From positions 93,302 through 157,301 of the forward strand of contig MTOH01000011.1 of assembly GCA_002011615.1 (NCBI GenBank): a stretch of 64,000 bases of DNA, written 5' to 3'. The notes under the pieces are model-generated. The model was not told the origin of the DNA, made no database searches, and saw only the letters and a program-made list of their open reading frames with translations. The DNA comes from Candidatus Hydrothermus pacificus (GTDB taxonomy: Bacteria > Hydrothermota > Hydrothermia > Hydrothermales > Hydrothermaceae). This document shows positions 18,174-27,605 of the stretch, piece by piece. The position numbers and the translations under genes were made by a program. Position 1 is the stretch's first letter. Each line of letters starts with the position of its first letter.

Positions 18174-19101
18174 TTTTAAACCACTCCACCACTTTATCTA
18201 CACCCTGCTCAAAAGTAATCACAGGCTTCCAGTTCAGAACTTCACCTGCTTTTTTTGAATCAAGGTAAATTTTATAAACCTCACCCTCTCTTCTGGGCAT
18301 GTAAACAGGTTTTCTATCATATCCAATTCTCTTTGCAAGGATTTTAAAAATAGAATTGACTGAAATTCCTTTACCGGTTCCTATATTAAATTTAAAACAA
18401 AGATTATCAGAATTGAAAAGAAGTTCAAGCGCCTTAACATTAGCCTCTGCCACATCTTCAACATAAACAAAATCTCTTTCCTGATCACCATCACCATAAA
18501 TATAACATTCTTCCTCTTTGAGCATTCTGTAGGAAAAAATGGCTATAACTCCGGCTTCCCCAAAAGGGCTCTGTCTTGGACCATAGACATTTCCATATCT
18601 CAGAGCTATGAAACTTATTCCGAACACATCATGGTAATAGTCAAGATATCTTTCAAATACCATTTTTGAAAAGGCATAAGGACTTACAGGTTCTAATTTA
18701 TGCTCTTCTGATACAGGATTTTTTTCAGGCTCTCCGTATATCGCTCCACCTGTTGATGCAAATATAAACTTAGAAACACCATACTCTTTTGCCATCTCCA
18801 GTAAAATCATTGAACCGTAAACATTGTTTGTAAAATCCTCAAAAGGGTCTTTAACCGACACAGCAACTGAAGACTGAGCAGCATGGTGGTTCACAATATC
18901 AAATTTCTTTTCTCTAAAAAGGTCTTCCATGCTTTTTTTATCCCTTATATCAACAGGATAAAATTCCGCACCATCCGGGACAAATTCCTTTTTACCTGTT
19001 GACAGGTTATCCACCACAACAACTTCATGTCCTCTTTGCAGGTATCTCTCTGCCACCCATGAACCTATGAAACCCGCACCACCTGTAACTAAAATTTTCA
19101 T
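18151..19101 (-). CDS. NAD-dependent epimerase/dehydratase (UDP-glucose 4-epimerase-like)
   Basis: The 316-residue extended SDR protein has the Rossmann loop 'TGGAGFIGSWVAERYL' at 6-21, 'DNLSTGK', 'HHAAQSSVAVSVKDP', 'STGGAIYGEP', the catalytic YxxxK in 'YAFSKMVFERYLDYY', and 'RYGNVYGPRQ'. This pattern fits UDP-glucose or UDP-GlcNAc 4-epimerases acting in surface polysaccharide synthesis. The exact sugar cannot be read from sequence. It is coupled as ATGA to the secreted protein gene upstream. Confidence 0.88.
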   Translation of the reverse strand: MKILVTGGAGFIGSWVAERYLQRGHEVVVVDNLSTGKKEFVPDGAEFYPVDIRDKKSMEDLFREKKFDIVNHHAAQSSVAVSVKDPFEDFTNNVYGSMILLEMAKEYGVSKFIFASTGGAIYGEPEKNPVSEEHKLEPVSPYAFSKMVFERYLDYYHDVFGISFIALRYGNVYGPRQSPFGEAGVIAIFSYRMLKEEECYIYGDGDQERDFVYVEDVAEANVKALELLFNSDNLCFKFNIGTGKGISVNSIFKILAKRIGYDRKPVYMPRREGEVYKIYLDSKKAGEVLNWKPVITFEQGVDKVVEWFKNEGSEKT

Positions 19102-21836
19102 TTAAACAGAACCTTTTTATAAGTGTGTATTTCCTTATCATCGTCCTTTATTCTAATAAAATACACACCTTTTTTTAAATTTTTAAGAGTCATTTTTTTT
19201 CCTCTTTTTATATACTTCAATTTTATACTCTCAAGGCATCTTCCTGCAATGTCGTAAATATTTATTTCCAAGTGCCGTGCATCTCTCTGGAACAAAAGGC
19301 TTCTCTCATAAGGTATATTGAGCACCAGAGGTATTGAGGAGGAACTTCTAAATTCTTTTAGAGGGTCAATGACCCATGAATATTTTATAACCTGAGTATC
19401 AACCAGTGAATTACCACCATAATCAGAAAAATAAACAGGATTTATATACACTGTATCTCCATGGTTTAAAGAAGGAGAACCCTGCTCAAAATTAAAAAAT
19501 ATAATAAAAATGTCATCATTAAACATAATCTCTCCGGTTTTTCCACTGCCTGAAACCCATGAATGATTTTTTGAGAGTTTAAAAGCATGATCTATGGTAG
19601 AGGAGTCCACGCTTATATTCATGAACAGGGGTTCAGAGAAGTAAAACACTATGAAATCATCCTTATCAAGAAGAATGTCCTTGAAATTATTTTCATACAG
19701 AATTATTGAATCACACTCTGGAAGTTTCTCATCAAATGTTCCCTCAACAAGAAACCAGCCCTGAGCAGAATTACCCAGTGAATCTTTTATATAAGAAGGC
19801 GATGGATAAATCGTATCTCCTATCTGAATTGTAGGAGATGATGAAGGAATAAGGTTCACAACAAGTGAATCTGAGGTTATCCAGTTAGCATTCACAGAAT
19901 CACCAAAAGTGTGCCCATTGCTTAAATTAAAAACAAGGTTTATATCAACTGTGTCAAAATCGGGCTTATTTGTCGGCTCTGAGAAAACTATGGTCACAAA
20001 ATCATCATTATCAATACCGTTCTCTTTAACAACTCCATCAGATGCAACACATATTATGATCTCAGGACCATTCACATCATCAAAACTACCCTGTATTATT
20101 CCCTGTGATTCTCTGTAAAAACCAAACCTGTCTTTAACCTTTGCAATAACCGTATCTCCTAGAGAAACAGTGGGGTACTGATTTCCGGAATATGCAAGAA
20201 ATATCTGCAATGTATCTCCTCTGGTGTTCCATTCTGCACCACCAAAATCTCCATAAATATTTAACCATGAATGACCGTTTGAAAGTGGAAAAATAGAATC
20301 AACATTGAATTTATCCACCTGAGGTTTTTCTGTAGGTTCATCAAACACAAGTATTACTCTGTCATCAGGGTCTTTACCATTCTTCTGCCATTCTCCGTCC
20401 GAAGCAGTTGCAGAGAGTAAAACAGGTCCGGTTGAATCGTATCCCATTAAAAGTTTAACAGAGTCAAGAATAAAAGGATAAACCTGGGAAAATGGTGTTA
20501 TTTCAAGCCTGTATTGAAAATATCTGTCTCCATCATTTATACCCTGGTAGTTATCTATTATTGTATCCTGTAAATAGGGTAAAGAATCCCACAAAATCGT
20601 ATCAGGTGTAACAGAGTCAGAAAAAGTTCGTAATTTTATCTTTACATCCCCACCCGTTGAAAACAACAAAAACTTCTTATATATAGGGTAACTTCCCTGC
20701 CTTTTCAGGTCAATTGCTGAGGAAACAATAGATGCTCTTTTTGAAAAAACTGAATAGAGAATCTCAGGGTCATTTTCGGTTCCGAGGAAGATATGCCCAT
20801 CCCCTATATAGTAGAGAGATTTTGCGGAAAGACCTTCAAGGGAATAATCAAGGGTATCACACACATAAAAATTTTTTCTATCATAAGAAGAATAGAGGAT
20901 ATTCTCAGGAGATAAAGTGCTCTTTGAAAGCACATAAAGGACATCCCCTTTCCCCTCTATCAAATCCTCAAAGACCGTGTATGAATCACCCTGAAGTAAT
21001 TTTTGCCAAGAAGAATCAATAAATGAGTAACTGTAAAGGGCAGGAGGGGATTTCACAAGAATAAAAACTCTCTCTGAATCAGCAAGTCCTTTTACTGCAT
21101 AACCTGTGGAATCAGAAGGCGAGGGCAATCTGATAAAAGGTGGATAACCATTGAAAGAATTGTAAACTTTCCAGACGCTATCTTTTCTGGCAAGCACAAA
21201 TATCCCTCTAAAACTGCTGGCAAATATCCATACAATGTCATTCACTTCGTTTCCATCAAATCTGTGGACCTGTTCCCACGAACTGCCATTGAATCTTAAA
21301 ACATATCTATAGCTCCCACCCTGAACCGCATACAAGTTATCCTGACACAGAGCGAAATTTCTAAAATCGTTGAGTGTGGTATTAAACACAGGAACAAGAG
21401 GAAAATGATTTAAGGTATCATAAAAAAGAGTATTTTCATTAGCCATCCATAGATAGTTTTGATAAATAAGCATGTCCATTAAAGTGCCTTCCAGGGAAAA
21501 ATATTGATTTGAAGAAAAACCTTTATAGAAAAGGGTATAAAATATTCTTGTGCTATCAGGAGAAATAACCCCAATAAAAACCGTATCTGAATTAACAGAG
21601 ACTATCTTGTCCACAGCCCCTGAATTTCCAAATAAATTTAAAGGGTAAAACATGAAAAAACTATTTTCCATGAGATAGAGCTTATTGTTTTCAAAATAAT
21701 CTATATTCTGACCATTCCAGAACCCGTTCCAGTTAGAAGTATAAAATATCCCCGGACCATTTTCCCATGTTTTTTGAATTATATAATCCGCCCCTGCCAC
21801 TGAAATTAAAAATAAAAGTATAAGAAAATCCCTCAC
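19098..21836 (-). CDS. Large secreted protein with three repeated modules and a Por-type C-terminal sorting domain
   Basis: The 912-residue protein begins with a signal peptide ('FLILLFLISVAGA'). The first ~440 residues look like propeller or repeat sheet. Then come three modules of about 110 residues. The first two open with 'ASDGEWQKNGKDPDDRVILV' and 'ASDGVVKENGIDNDDFVTIV', followed by 'FxEPTxKP' and 'LSNGHxxx'; the third is a diverged copy ('DILLDKDDFIVFYFSEP'). The Asp/Asn-rich openings could bind calcium. The end ('INIYDIAGRCLES ... KKGVYFIRIKDDDKEI') is the beta-sandwich type used as a type IX secretion signal. Cell-surface location is likely; function is unknown. ATGA couples it to the epimerase. 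Confidence 0.85.
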   Translation of the reverse strand: MRDFLILLFLISVAGADYIIQKTWENGPGIFYTSNWNGFWNGQNIDYFENNKLYLMENSFFMFYPLNLFGNSGAVDKIVSVNSDTVFIGVISPDSTRIFYTLFYKGFSSNQYFSLEGTLMDMLIYQNYLWMANENTLFYDTLNHFPLVPVFNTTLNDFRNFALCQDNLYAVQGGSYRYVLRFNGSSWEQVHRFDGNEVNDIVWIFASSFRGIFVLARKDSVWKVYNSFNGYPPFIRLPSPSDSTGYAVKGLADSERVFILVKSPPALYSYSFIDSSWQKLLQGDSYTVFEDLIEGKGDVLYVLSKSTLSPENILYSSYDRKNFYVCDTLDYSLEGLSAKSLYYIGDGHIFLGTENDPEILYSVFSKRASIVSSAIDLKRQGSYPIYKKFLLFSTGGDVKIKLRTFSDSVTPDTILWDSLPYLQDTIIDNYQGINDGDRYFQYRLEITPFSQVYPFILDSVKLLMGYDSTGPVLLSATASDGEWQKNGKDPDDRVILVFDEPTEKPQVDKFNVDSIFPLSNGHSWLNIYGDFGGAEWNTRGDTLQIFLAYSGNQYPTVSLGDTVIAKVKDRFGFYRESQGIIQGSFDDVNGPEIIICVASDGVVKENGIDNDDFVTIVFSEPTNKPDFDTVDINLVFNLSNGHTFGDSVNANWITSDSLVVNLIPSSSPTIQIGDTIYPSPSYIKDSLGNSAQGWFLVEGTFDEKLPECDSIILYENNFKDILLDKDDFIVFYFSEPLFMNISVDSSTIDHAFKLSKNHSWVSGSGKTGEIMFNDDIFIIFFNFEQGSPSLNHGDTVYINPVYFSDYGGNSLVDTQVIKYSWVIDPLKEFRSSSSIPLVLNIPYERSLLFQRDARHLEINIYDIAGRCLESIKLKYIKRGKKMTLKNLKKGVYFIRIKDDDKEIHTYKKVLFK

Positions 21837-21839
21837 AGG

Positions 21840-22787
21840 CTATCCTGCTTTTCTTATTTCTTCTTCAAGAGCAGGAACTATCTCAAAAAGGTCTCCGATT
21901 ATACCATAATCAGCAATTTCAAAAATAGGAGCATTTGGGTCCTTGTTTATTGCAACAATCACTTTTGATGTTCTCATACCTGCAAGATGCTGCATTGCTC
22001 CTGAAATACCACATGCTATATAAAGAGAAGGAGAAACAGTTTTACCGGTCTGACCAACCTGATGAGAATGGTCAATCCAGCCTGCATCAACAGCTGCTCT
22101 GGACGCACCCAGAGCAGCCTTTAAAACTCTGGCAAGCTTTCTCAGGGGTTCAAACCCCTGTGGTCCTCCCACACCTCTACCACCAGAAACAATTATATCA
22201 GCCTCTGTAACGTCAGGTTCTTCTTCTTCCTTTGGCTTCAAATCCTTCAACTTCAGTCTGTCAACATCTTCTATCTCTTTTTCCTCAACATCGCCTTTAC
22301 CCTCTTTTTCAACAACCTGAAAAACATTTGGTCTTATAACAACCACAACCTTCTCTCTTAAAAGTTCTTCCCACACATAAGCCTTACCAGCAAAAACAGG
22401 TCTTTTAACATGCACCTTATCACCTTCTATTTTAAAATCAACTATCTCTTCTCCAAAAGATGCAGAAATTTTAGCACATATTCTTGCAGCAAGGTCCCTT
22501 CCATTAATTGTGCTTCCACATATAAAAAGATTTATATTTTCTGATTCAATCTTTTCCTGTATGAGTTTTGTAAAAGTTTCTGGTATGTAAAGATTTTGTC
22601 CTTTAAAATAATATACCTTATCAGCACCTTTTGATAAAAGTCTTTCAGGGTTTTCAATTTCACCAAACAAAAAGGCAAATGTTTTTCCACTCTTTTCAGA
22701 AGCAATTTTTGAAACGCCACCAAGGGCTTCCAGAGAAACTTTTTTAAATTCTTTTCCATCGTGTTCAACGAAAACACCTGTATTCAT
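21840..22787 (-). CDS. etfA: Electron transfer flavoprotein subunit alpha
   Basis: The 315-residue protein has the ETF-alpha FAD-binding C-terminal domain: 'VSGGRGVGGPQGF', 'GASRAAVDAGWIDHSHQVGQ' (split by me at the usual motif), 'TVSPSLYIACGISGAMQHLAG', and 'INKDPNAPIFEIADYGIIGD'. With EtfB it carries electrons from acyl-CoA and other dehydrogenases, or takes part in flavin electron bifurcation. It lies 13 bases after etfB with an AGGAGG ribosome site. The window also codes for a 3-hydroxyacyl-CoA dehydrogenase, which fits fatty-acyl or butyrate-type metabolism. Confidence 0.96.
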   Translation of the reverse strand: MNTGVFVEHDGKEFKKVSLEALGGVSKIASEKSGKTFAFLFGEIENPERLLSKGADKVYYFKGQNLYIPETFTKLIQEKIESENINLFICGSTINGRDLAARICAKISASFGEEIVDFKIEGDKVHVKRPVFAGKAYVWEELLREKVVVVIRPNVFQVVEKEGKGDVEEKEIEDVDRLKLKDLKPKEEEEPDVTEADIIVSGGRGVGGPQGFEPLRKLARVLKAALGASRAAVDAGWIDHSHQVGQTGKTVSPSLYIACGISGAMQHLAGMRTSKVIVAINKDPNAPIFEIADYGIIGDLFEIVPALEEEIRKAG

Positions 22788-22800
22788 CTTCTCCTCCTTT

Positions 22801-23559
22801 TTAAATAATCTTTGATTCTTCTTTTAAAAGTTTTACAAGCTCTTTTACATTGTCAGGAAAAGGCAGGTCTATTATCTTACCCTTTTTTCTTTCCGGTGGT
22901 GGTTCATAGCTCAGGATATTTGTAGAATTTGCAGGCAGGTTCGATATCTCATTAACATCCACTGGCTTTTTCTTTGCCATCATAACACCCCTTAAAGAGG
23001 GAAACCTGGGTTCAAACTTTGCTTTTTCAAAACTTATTATAAGAGGTGACCGGGCTTCAATTATTTCAACCCCATATTCTGTTTCCCTTTCAAGAACAAA
23101 TCCTGAATCCTTTATCTCCATATTTGTAACACAGGTCTCAAGGGGAAAACCAAGCTTCTCAGAAAGATAAGCGGGAACAAGACCTCTATCATAATCTACT
23201 GCCTTTTTACCCATAAGGATAAAATCAGGGTTTTCAGATTTCAAATAATCAGAAAGAATATCAGCGGTCTGAACCGAATCAGTAATCTCATCATTCACTT
23301 TGAGAAGCACGCCTCTATCCGCTCCCATTGCAAGAGCATGTCTTATTGTCTCTATTGAGTCTTCAGTGCCACAGGAAACAGCAATAACTTCACCATCTCC
23401 TATTTTTTCTTTTATCCTCAAAGCTGCCTCGGTTGCGTATTCATCATAAGGATTTATCACATAGGGCAACCCCTCTCTGTCTATACCTGTCCTGTCAGAT
23501 TTTACTCTCAGTGGAACGCCTGTATCAGGGACTCTTTTCACCGTAACAAAAATTTTCAT
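22801..23559 (-). CDS. etfB: Electron transfer flavoprotein subunit beta
   Basis: The 252-residue protein starts '[13 protein letters not shown]', has 'VINPYDEYATEAALRIKE', 'ADRGVLLK', 'LMGKKAVDYDRGLVPAYLSE' and the C-terminal 'PRFPSLRGVMMAKKKP'. This is ETF-beta, which binds AMP or a second FAD in bifurcating forms. The 'GKKAVDYDRG' loop has an Asp-containing variant seen in both classes, so I do not decide whether it bifurcates. Its start overlaps the glyS stop as ATGA, putting electron transfer and translation genes on one transcript. Confidence 0.96.
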   Translation of the reverse strand: MKIFVTVKRVPDTGVPLRVKSDRTGIDREGLPYVINPYDEYATEAALRIKEKIGDGEVIAVSCGTEDSIETIRHALAMGADRGVLLKVNDEITDSVQTADILSDYLKSENPDFILMGKKAVDYDRGLVPAYLSEKLGFPLETCVTNMEIKDSGFVLERETEYGVEIIEARSPLIISFEKAKFEPRFPSLRGVMMAKKKPVDVNEISNLPANSTNILSYEPPPERKKGKIIDLPFPDNVKELVKLLKEESKII

Positions 23560-25652
23560 CCTTTACCTCCTTGAATTTCTTCAATTTCTTTATTACTTAC
23601 AACAATTTTTGAAAAATCAGCATACTTGTCAAAAAGTTCTTTTACACTTTCCAGAAGTGCCAGCCTGTTTTTTCTAATTTCAATGTTTTCTGTCATCACA
23701 AAAACATTGTCAAAGAATCTGTCTATATAGGGCTTAAGCATAAAAAGATATGCTATTGATTTTTCAAACTTTTCTTCGGAAAGACTTTTGAGATATTCAT
23801 CTCTCAATTCTTCGACTTTGCTGTAAAGTTTCTTCTCTTCCTCTTCTTTAAAGAGTGTAACATTAATAAAGGAAGCTGTTTTTTCATTTCTCAATATATT
23901 CGCGACTCTTTTCTGACCTACAACAACTCCGAGAAAAGTTCTCCTCTCTTTTTTATAATACTCTTCTAACCAGTAGGCTTTTAGATAAATTCTATACAGG
24001 TCATCATCATCTGATGCAATTATAGAATCAACTATATCATATCTTATACCCTTTTTCTCTTCAAGGTATCTGTCATATCTTTTAAATATGTAATCAAGAA
24101 TCTGCTCTTTATTATTTTCTCTCTGGTAAATATCCATCATCTTCTCTGACCATTCTTTTAAAGAGAATCTAAATTTAAAATGGATTAAAAGGTCAAAAAA
24201 ACCATAAATTATTTTTCTCATCCCCAGAGGGTCTTTTGAACCTGTAGGTCTGTACCCTTTTAAAAAATAACCTATAAAAGAATCCCACCTATCAATCAAA
24301 CCCAGTATGGCTGATTCCTTAAGCTCGGGCATTGAATCACCAATTGCTCTTGGCTTTAAAAACTCTCTCAGTATTTTTACAACCCTTTCATCCTCCCCCT
24401 GCCTCTTTGCATATTCAGATGCCACAACTCCCTCAAGGAGAGTAAACTCTTTACCATCTTTAATCATTTCGGTAGTTAAATCAGTTCTTGAGAGAAAAAT
24501 CGCTCTTTTTATTGATTCTCTGTGAAGTTCATCGGGCAAATTTATGACCTCAAAAAATCTATCTATCCTGTAAATTTTATCATACACTGTTCCAAGTTCT
24601 TCATCCCAGTAGAGTTCCTTTAAGCTGTCAATTCTCTTTTCAAGGGGAATTTTTAAATCTTCCATCATATAGAATTCCGCATCTTCAAGCCTTGCAATTA
24701 AAACCTTTTCAAGACCCTCAACTATTTTTTCGTATTTGTCTTCGGTATTATTTATAACAGCTATAAAATATGGCAACAGGTTTCCCTCTCTGTCTTCAAC
24801 TGCAAAATATCTCTGGTGAACTCTCATTGCAGTTACTACGAAATCACGGGGCATCTCAAGATACTTCTCAGGAAATTCTCCCATAACAACACCTGGATAC
24901 TCAACAAGACCTGTGACTTCTTCGAGAAGTTCGTCATCATAAAAAAGTACACCTTTCTTCTTTTTCACAAGATTCTTTGCTTTCTTGAGAATAAGAGATT
25001 TTCTCTGCTCAAAGTCAGGTAAGACAAAGTTCTCCTTCAAAAGTTCTTCATAATCTTTCTCATCGTTTACTCTAATCCATTCATTACCTTTTAATCTATT
25101 ACCTTTTGTTTTCTTTCCTGATTTTATTCCATCTACCTTAAAGTTTATAATCTTTTTATCCATCAAACATAAAATCCACTTTATGGGTCTGGGAAAAAGA
25201 AAAGACCTTCCCCAGTTCATCATCAAGGGAAATTTTAAAGACTTAATAAACTCAGGTAAATTTTCTGAAAGCACATCTCTGGTTGGCAACCCTCCCTTTT
25301 TTATTTTTACCGCAATGTATTCACCTTTACCTTTCTGAACAACAAATAGCTCATTCTTTGAAACTCCTTTACTTTCAGCAAATTTTATTGCAGCGGGCAG
25401 AAATTCGCCTTTTTCATCAATTCCAAATTTTTTGGGTGGTCCCGTAATAACTTCTTCTATTTGTTTCTGTTTATCTGAAAGATTCGCTCTCACAGCCCAT
25501 CTTCTCGGAGTTGAAAATGTTTTTATATTAGAAAATTCTATCAAATTTTCTTCCAGAAACTTCAAAAAATCTATTTTTAAAATCTCTTCACCCTTTTTAA
25601 CAAGGAAAGGTGGCAACTCTTCAAGCCCGATTTCGAGAAGAAAATTCTTCAT
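23556..25652 (-). CDS. glyS: Glycine--tRNA ligase beta subunit
   Basis: The 698-residue protein is the beta chain of the bacterial alpha2beta2 glycyl-tRNA synthetase. It begins '[15 protein letters not shown]', has 'TPRRWAVRA', 'GPPKKFG', 'FPKSMRW'-like 'FPLMMNWG', '[16 protein letters not shown]', and an HD-like region before the C-terminal anticodon-binding part ('[21 protein letters not shown]'). Length is close to the normal ~690. It overlaps glyQ and etfB as ATGA on its two sides. Confidence 0.97.
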   Translation of the reverse strand: MKNFLLEIGLEELPPFLVKKGEEILKIDFLKFLEENLIEFSNIKTFSTPRRWAVRANLSDKQKQIEEVITGPPKKFGIDEKGEFLPAAIKFAESKGVSKNELFVVQKGKGEYIAVKIKKGGLPTRDVLSENLPEFIKSLKFPLMMNWGRSFLFPRPIKWILCLMDKKIINFKVDGIKSGKKTKGNRLKGNEWIRVNDEKDYEELLKENFVLPDFEQRKSLILKKAKNLVKKKKGVLFYDDELLEEVTGLVEYPGVVMGEFPEKYLEMPRDFVVTAMRVHQRYFAVEDREGNLLPYFIAVINNTEDKYEKIVEGLEKVLIARLEDAEFYMMEDLKIPLEKRIDSLKELYWDEELGTVYDKIYRIDRFFEVINLPDELHRESIKRAIFLSRTDLTTEMIKDGKEFTLLEGVVASEYAKRQGEDERVVKILREFLKPRAIGDSMPELKESAILGLIDRWDSFIGYFLKGYRPTGSKDPLGMRKIIYGFFDLLIHFKFRFSLKEWSEKMMDIYQRENNKEQILDYIFKRYDRYLEEKKGIRYDIVDSIIASDDDDLYRIYLKAYWLEEYYKKERRTFLGVVVGQKRVANILRNEKTASFINVTLFKEEEEKKLYSKVEELRDEYLKSLSEEKFEKSIAYLFMLKPYIDRFFDNVFVMTENIEIRKNRLALLESVKELFDKYADFSKIVVSNKEIEEIQGGKG

Positions 25653-26503
25653 TCTACAGTGGCTCCAATTTTTTCAAGATATAGCGAAGCACATTGCTTT
25701 GCATAGTTTCTTATCCTCAGAATTCTCGCATTTCTCTCCTTCGGAGAAAAAGCCCCTCTTGCATCAAGTATATTAAAAATATGAGAAAATCTTACAACAT
25801 TATGATAAGCAGGATAAAGGAGTTTCTTCTCAAGTAAAGTTTTTATCTCTCCTTCTATCTTTATAAATTCTTCCAGATAAATTTCTGCATCAGCAATCTC
25901 ATAATAAAATTTTGAAAACTCCTCTTCGTTAATTCTGTAAATATCTCCCCATGTAGTTTCCTTATTCCATTTAATATCAAATATAGAGTCTTTATTCTGA
26001 AGATACATTGTTATTCTTTCAAGACCATAGGTAATCTCACATGTAATAGGATTCAGGTCAAATCCTCCCATCTGTTGAAAATATGTAAACTGGGTTATCT
26101 CCTGCCCATCAAGCCATACCTCCCATCCAACACCCCATGCACCGAGTGTGGGTGACTCCCAGTTATCCTCAACAAATCTTATGTCATGCTCAGAAGGGTC
26201 TATACCAAGAGATTTTAAACTGTCAAGATAAATTTCCTGGACATCATCAGGAGGCGGTTTCAAGATAACCTGAAGCTGATAATACTGGCACACCCTGTTA
26301 GGATTCTGAGCATATCTTGCATCCTTGGGTCTTTTTGAAGGCTCAATATATACACATTTCCATGGGTCTGGTCCAAGACACTTTAAAAATGTTGCAGGGT
26401 TAAATGTGCCCGCCCCCACCTCTGAGTTATAGGGCTGGAATACAAGGCACCCCTTTTTTTTCCAGAAAGTCAAAAGTTTCAATATCACATCCTGAAAATA
26501 CAT
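25649..26503 (-). CDS. glyQ: Glycine--tRNA ligase alpha subunit
   Basis: This is the catalytic alpha chain (284 residues). It has '[27 protein letters not shown]', read here as '[16 protein letters not shown]' plus '[10 protein letters not shown]', then '[12 protein letters not shown]'-like '[13 protein letters not shown]', '[15 protein letters not shown]', and '[19 protein letters not shown]'. The start is the ATG at 26503; the codon before is TTG. No ribosome site precedes it. A TATAAT ends only seven bases before the ATG, so the message is probably leaderless. No T-box leader is present. It heads the long operon. Confidence 0.97.
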   Translation of the reverse strand: MYFQDVILKLLTFWKKKGCLVFQPYNSEVGAGTFNPATFLKCLGPDPWKCVYIEPSKRPKDARYAQNPNRVCQYYQLQVILKPPPDDVQEIYLDSLKSLGIDPSEHDIRFVEDNWESPTLGAWGVGWEVWLDGQEITQFTYFQQMGGFDLNPITCEITYGLERITMYLQNKDSIFDIKWNKETTWGDIYRINEEEFSKFYYEIADAEIYLEEFIKIEGEIKTLLEKKLLYPAYHNVVRFSHIFNILDARGAFSPKERNARILRIRNYAKQCASLYLEKIGATVE

Positions 26504-26510
26504 CAATTAT

Positions 26511-26540
26511 ATTATATAGAAAATTTGGAGCACAGAGCAA
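26511..26540 (-). promoter_or_regulatory. Sigma70-type promoter of the glyQ operon, probably leaderless
   Basis: Read on the minus strand, TTGCTC (26540-26535) is followed after 18 bases by TATAAT (26516-26511). The glyQ ATG begins at 26503, so transcription would start at or next to the A of ATG. A second TATAAT overlaps downstream but would start inside the gene. Confidence 0.6.
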
Positions 26541-26598
26541 ATAAAAGTACAAGGGTAACCACGACACACAACATCTGTGAAAAATTAAGAGGCAAAAC

Positions 26599-27447
26599 TC
26601 AAAACATCCTCCAAATAATTCCCAGACTTATGTTCTCCTTTATCTGAGCTCTCTTTTCCTGTTCTTTATCATAAAAAATCTGAGCATAGATTGAAATCTG
26701 GATATATTTACTCAGTGATACACTCAAGGTATTTTCAAAGTCAATATCAGGCTCTTTCCAGTAATTTTCATAAGGAGTTCCTTTTAAATTTTCAGATTCT
26801 GAATTCAGAAATGCCTTGAATATCCTTAACTTTGTTTCATATAGAAGATTTTTTGCCATTTTAAATTTTCCTGTTGATAGAAATTCAATCCCGCCGTAAA
26901 CCGTAGTTTTTGTCCCTGATAATTTATTCATAAGAGTATCAATCGTTTTCTCAATATGTTCCTTTGCACCAAAACCCACTCTTGCATCAAAATTTCTCCT
27001 TTCATTTTTTATAAGAAATTTTAAAATACCGATGGTTTGAGTAAGGTCAACAGGATGGATGTATCTCACAATCTCAGGATATGAGTTATCATAAAACTGA
27101 CTCAGAAATCGGTTTGAAATATAGGGTGAGACAATCCATCCTGGAGAATAGGTAAGTGTTATCTCATCATCTATTTTATCAGTTGATTTTTGAGGTACTT
27201 CCCAGTCCTCTGTTTCACTGTTCTGGAAATAAGTCTGTCCGAATGCCAGCTTAAGTGAGTTTAAAAGAATTAAATTCTTGCCAGCAGGTCCTTTTAGGTC
27301 AGAATTCAAAAACAAAGTCCATGTTATACTTCCTATATCACCACCCGTCCATGCTGAATTGTAGTAATTCTGGGTAAGGTTCAGTCCCGTATCAAGAGAC
27401 TTTTCCCATCCATTAAAAAGACAAAATAACATTAAAATTTTTAGCAT
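26599..27447 (-). CDS. DUF3078-like outer-membrane beta-barrel protein
   Basis: The 282-residue protein has a signal peptide ('LKILMLFCLFNG') and then alternating strands. The pattern 'LNLTQNYYNSAWTGGDIGS' near the N terminus matches the start of DUF3078 proteins, a barrel family common in Bacteroidetes. The C-terminal strand ends in Phe ('ISLGIIWRMF'), as expected for barrels. GGAGG six bases before the ATG at 27447 fixes the start; an upstream ATG at 27459 lacks one. A TATAAT at 27470-27475 (minus) likely drives it. It is divergent from the next barrel gene. Function is unknown. Confidence 0.7.
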   Translation of the reverse strand: MLKILMLFCLFNGWEKSLDTGLNLTQNYYNSAWTGGDIGSITWTLFLNSDLKGPAGKNLILLNSLKLAFGQTYFQNSETEDWEVPQKSTDKIDDEITLTYSPGWIVSPYISNRFLSQFYDNSYPEIVRYIHPVDLTQTIGILKFLIKNERRNFDARVGFGAKEHIEKTIDTLMNKLSGTKTTVYGGIEFLSTGKFKMAKNLLYETKLRIFKAFLNSESENLKGTPYENYWKEPDIDFENTLSVSLSKYIQISIYAQIFYDKEQEKRAQIKENISLGIIWRMF

Positions 27448-27605
27448 ATAAACCTCCATCTTTATTTTAATTATAATCTATTCATCAAAAAGATTGAAAC
27501 ATGACGCTTAAATTCTTTAAAATTTTTAAAACTTAAAAAGGGTCGGGGTTTATTTTTTAATCCCTTGACTATAAAGGGGTGAAAAGTAACCCGGGAGGAA
27601 GGAAT
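27448..27605. promoter_or_regulatory. Divergent control region between two outer-membrane genes
   Basis: Minus strand: TATAAT at 27475-27470 followed by a GGAGG site for the DUF3078 gene. Plus strand: TTGAAA (27494-27499), 18 bases, TAAAAT (27518-27523), giving a leader of roughly 75 bases for the gene at 27606. That leader contains a 16-base GGGTCGGGG-type motif (27533-27548), a small CCCTT/AAGGG hairpin at about 27562-27577, and the site GGGAGGAAGG. Confidence 0.5.
27533..27548 (+). repeat. Inverted repeat, left arm (16 bp) flanking the barrel gene
   Basis: The 16 bases from TTAAAAAGGG to TCGGGG are repeated in reverse complement, without mismatch, at 28816-28831. This arm lies in the leader of the barrel gene, between its likely promoter and ribosome site. 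Confidence 0.7.

Noticed and set aside
26504..26598. T-box or glycine riboswitch before glyQ
   Set aside because: The space between the promoter and the ATG is too short, and no stem structures of that kind are present.
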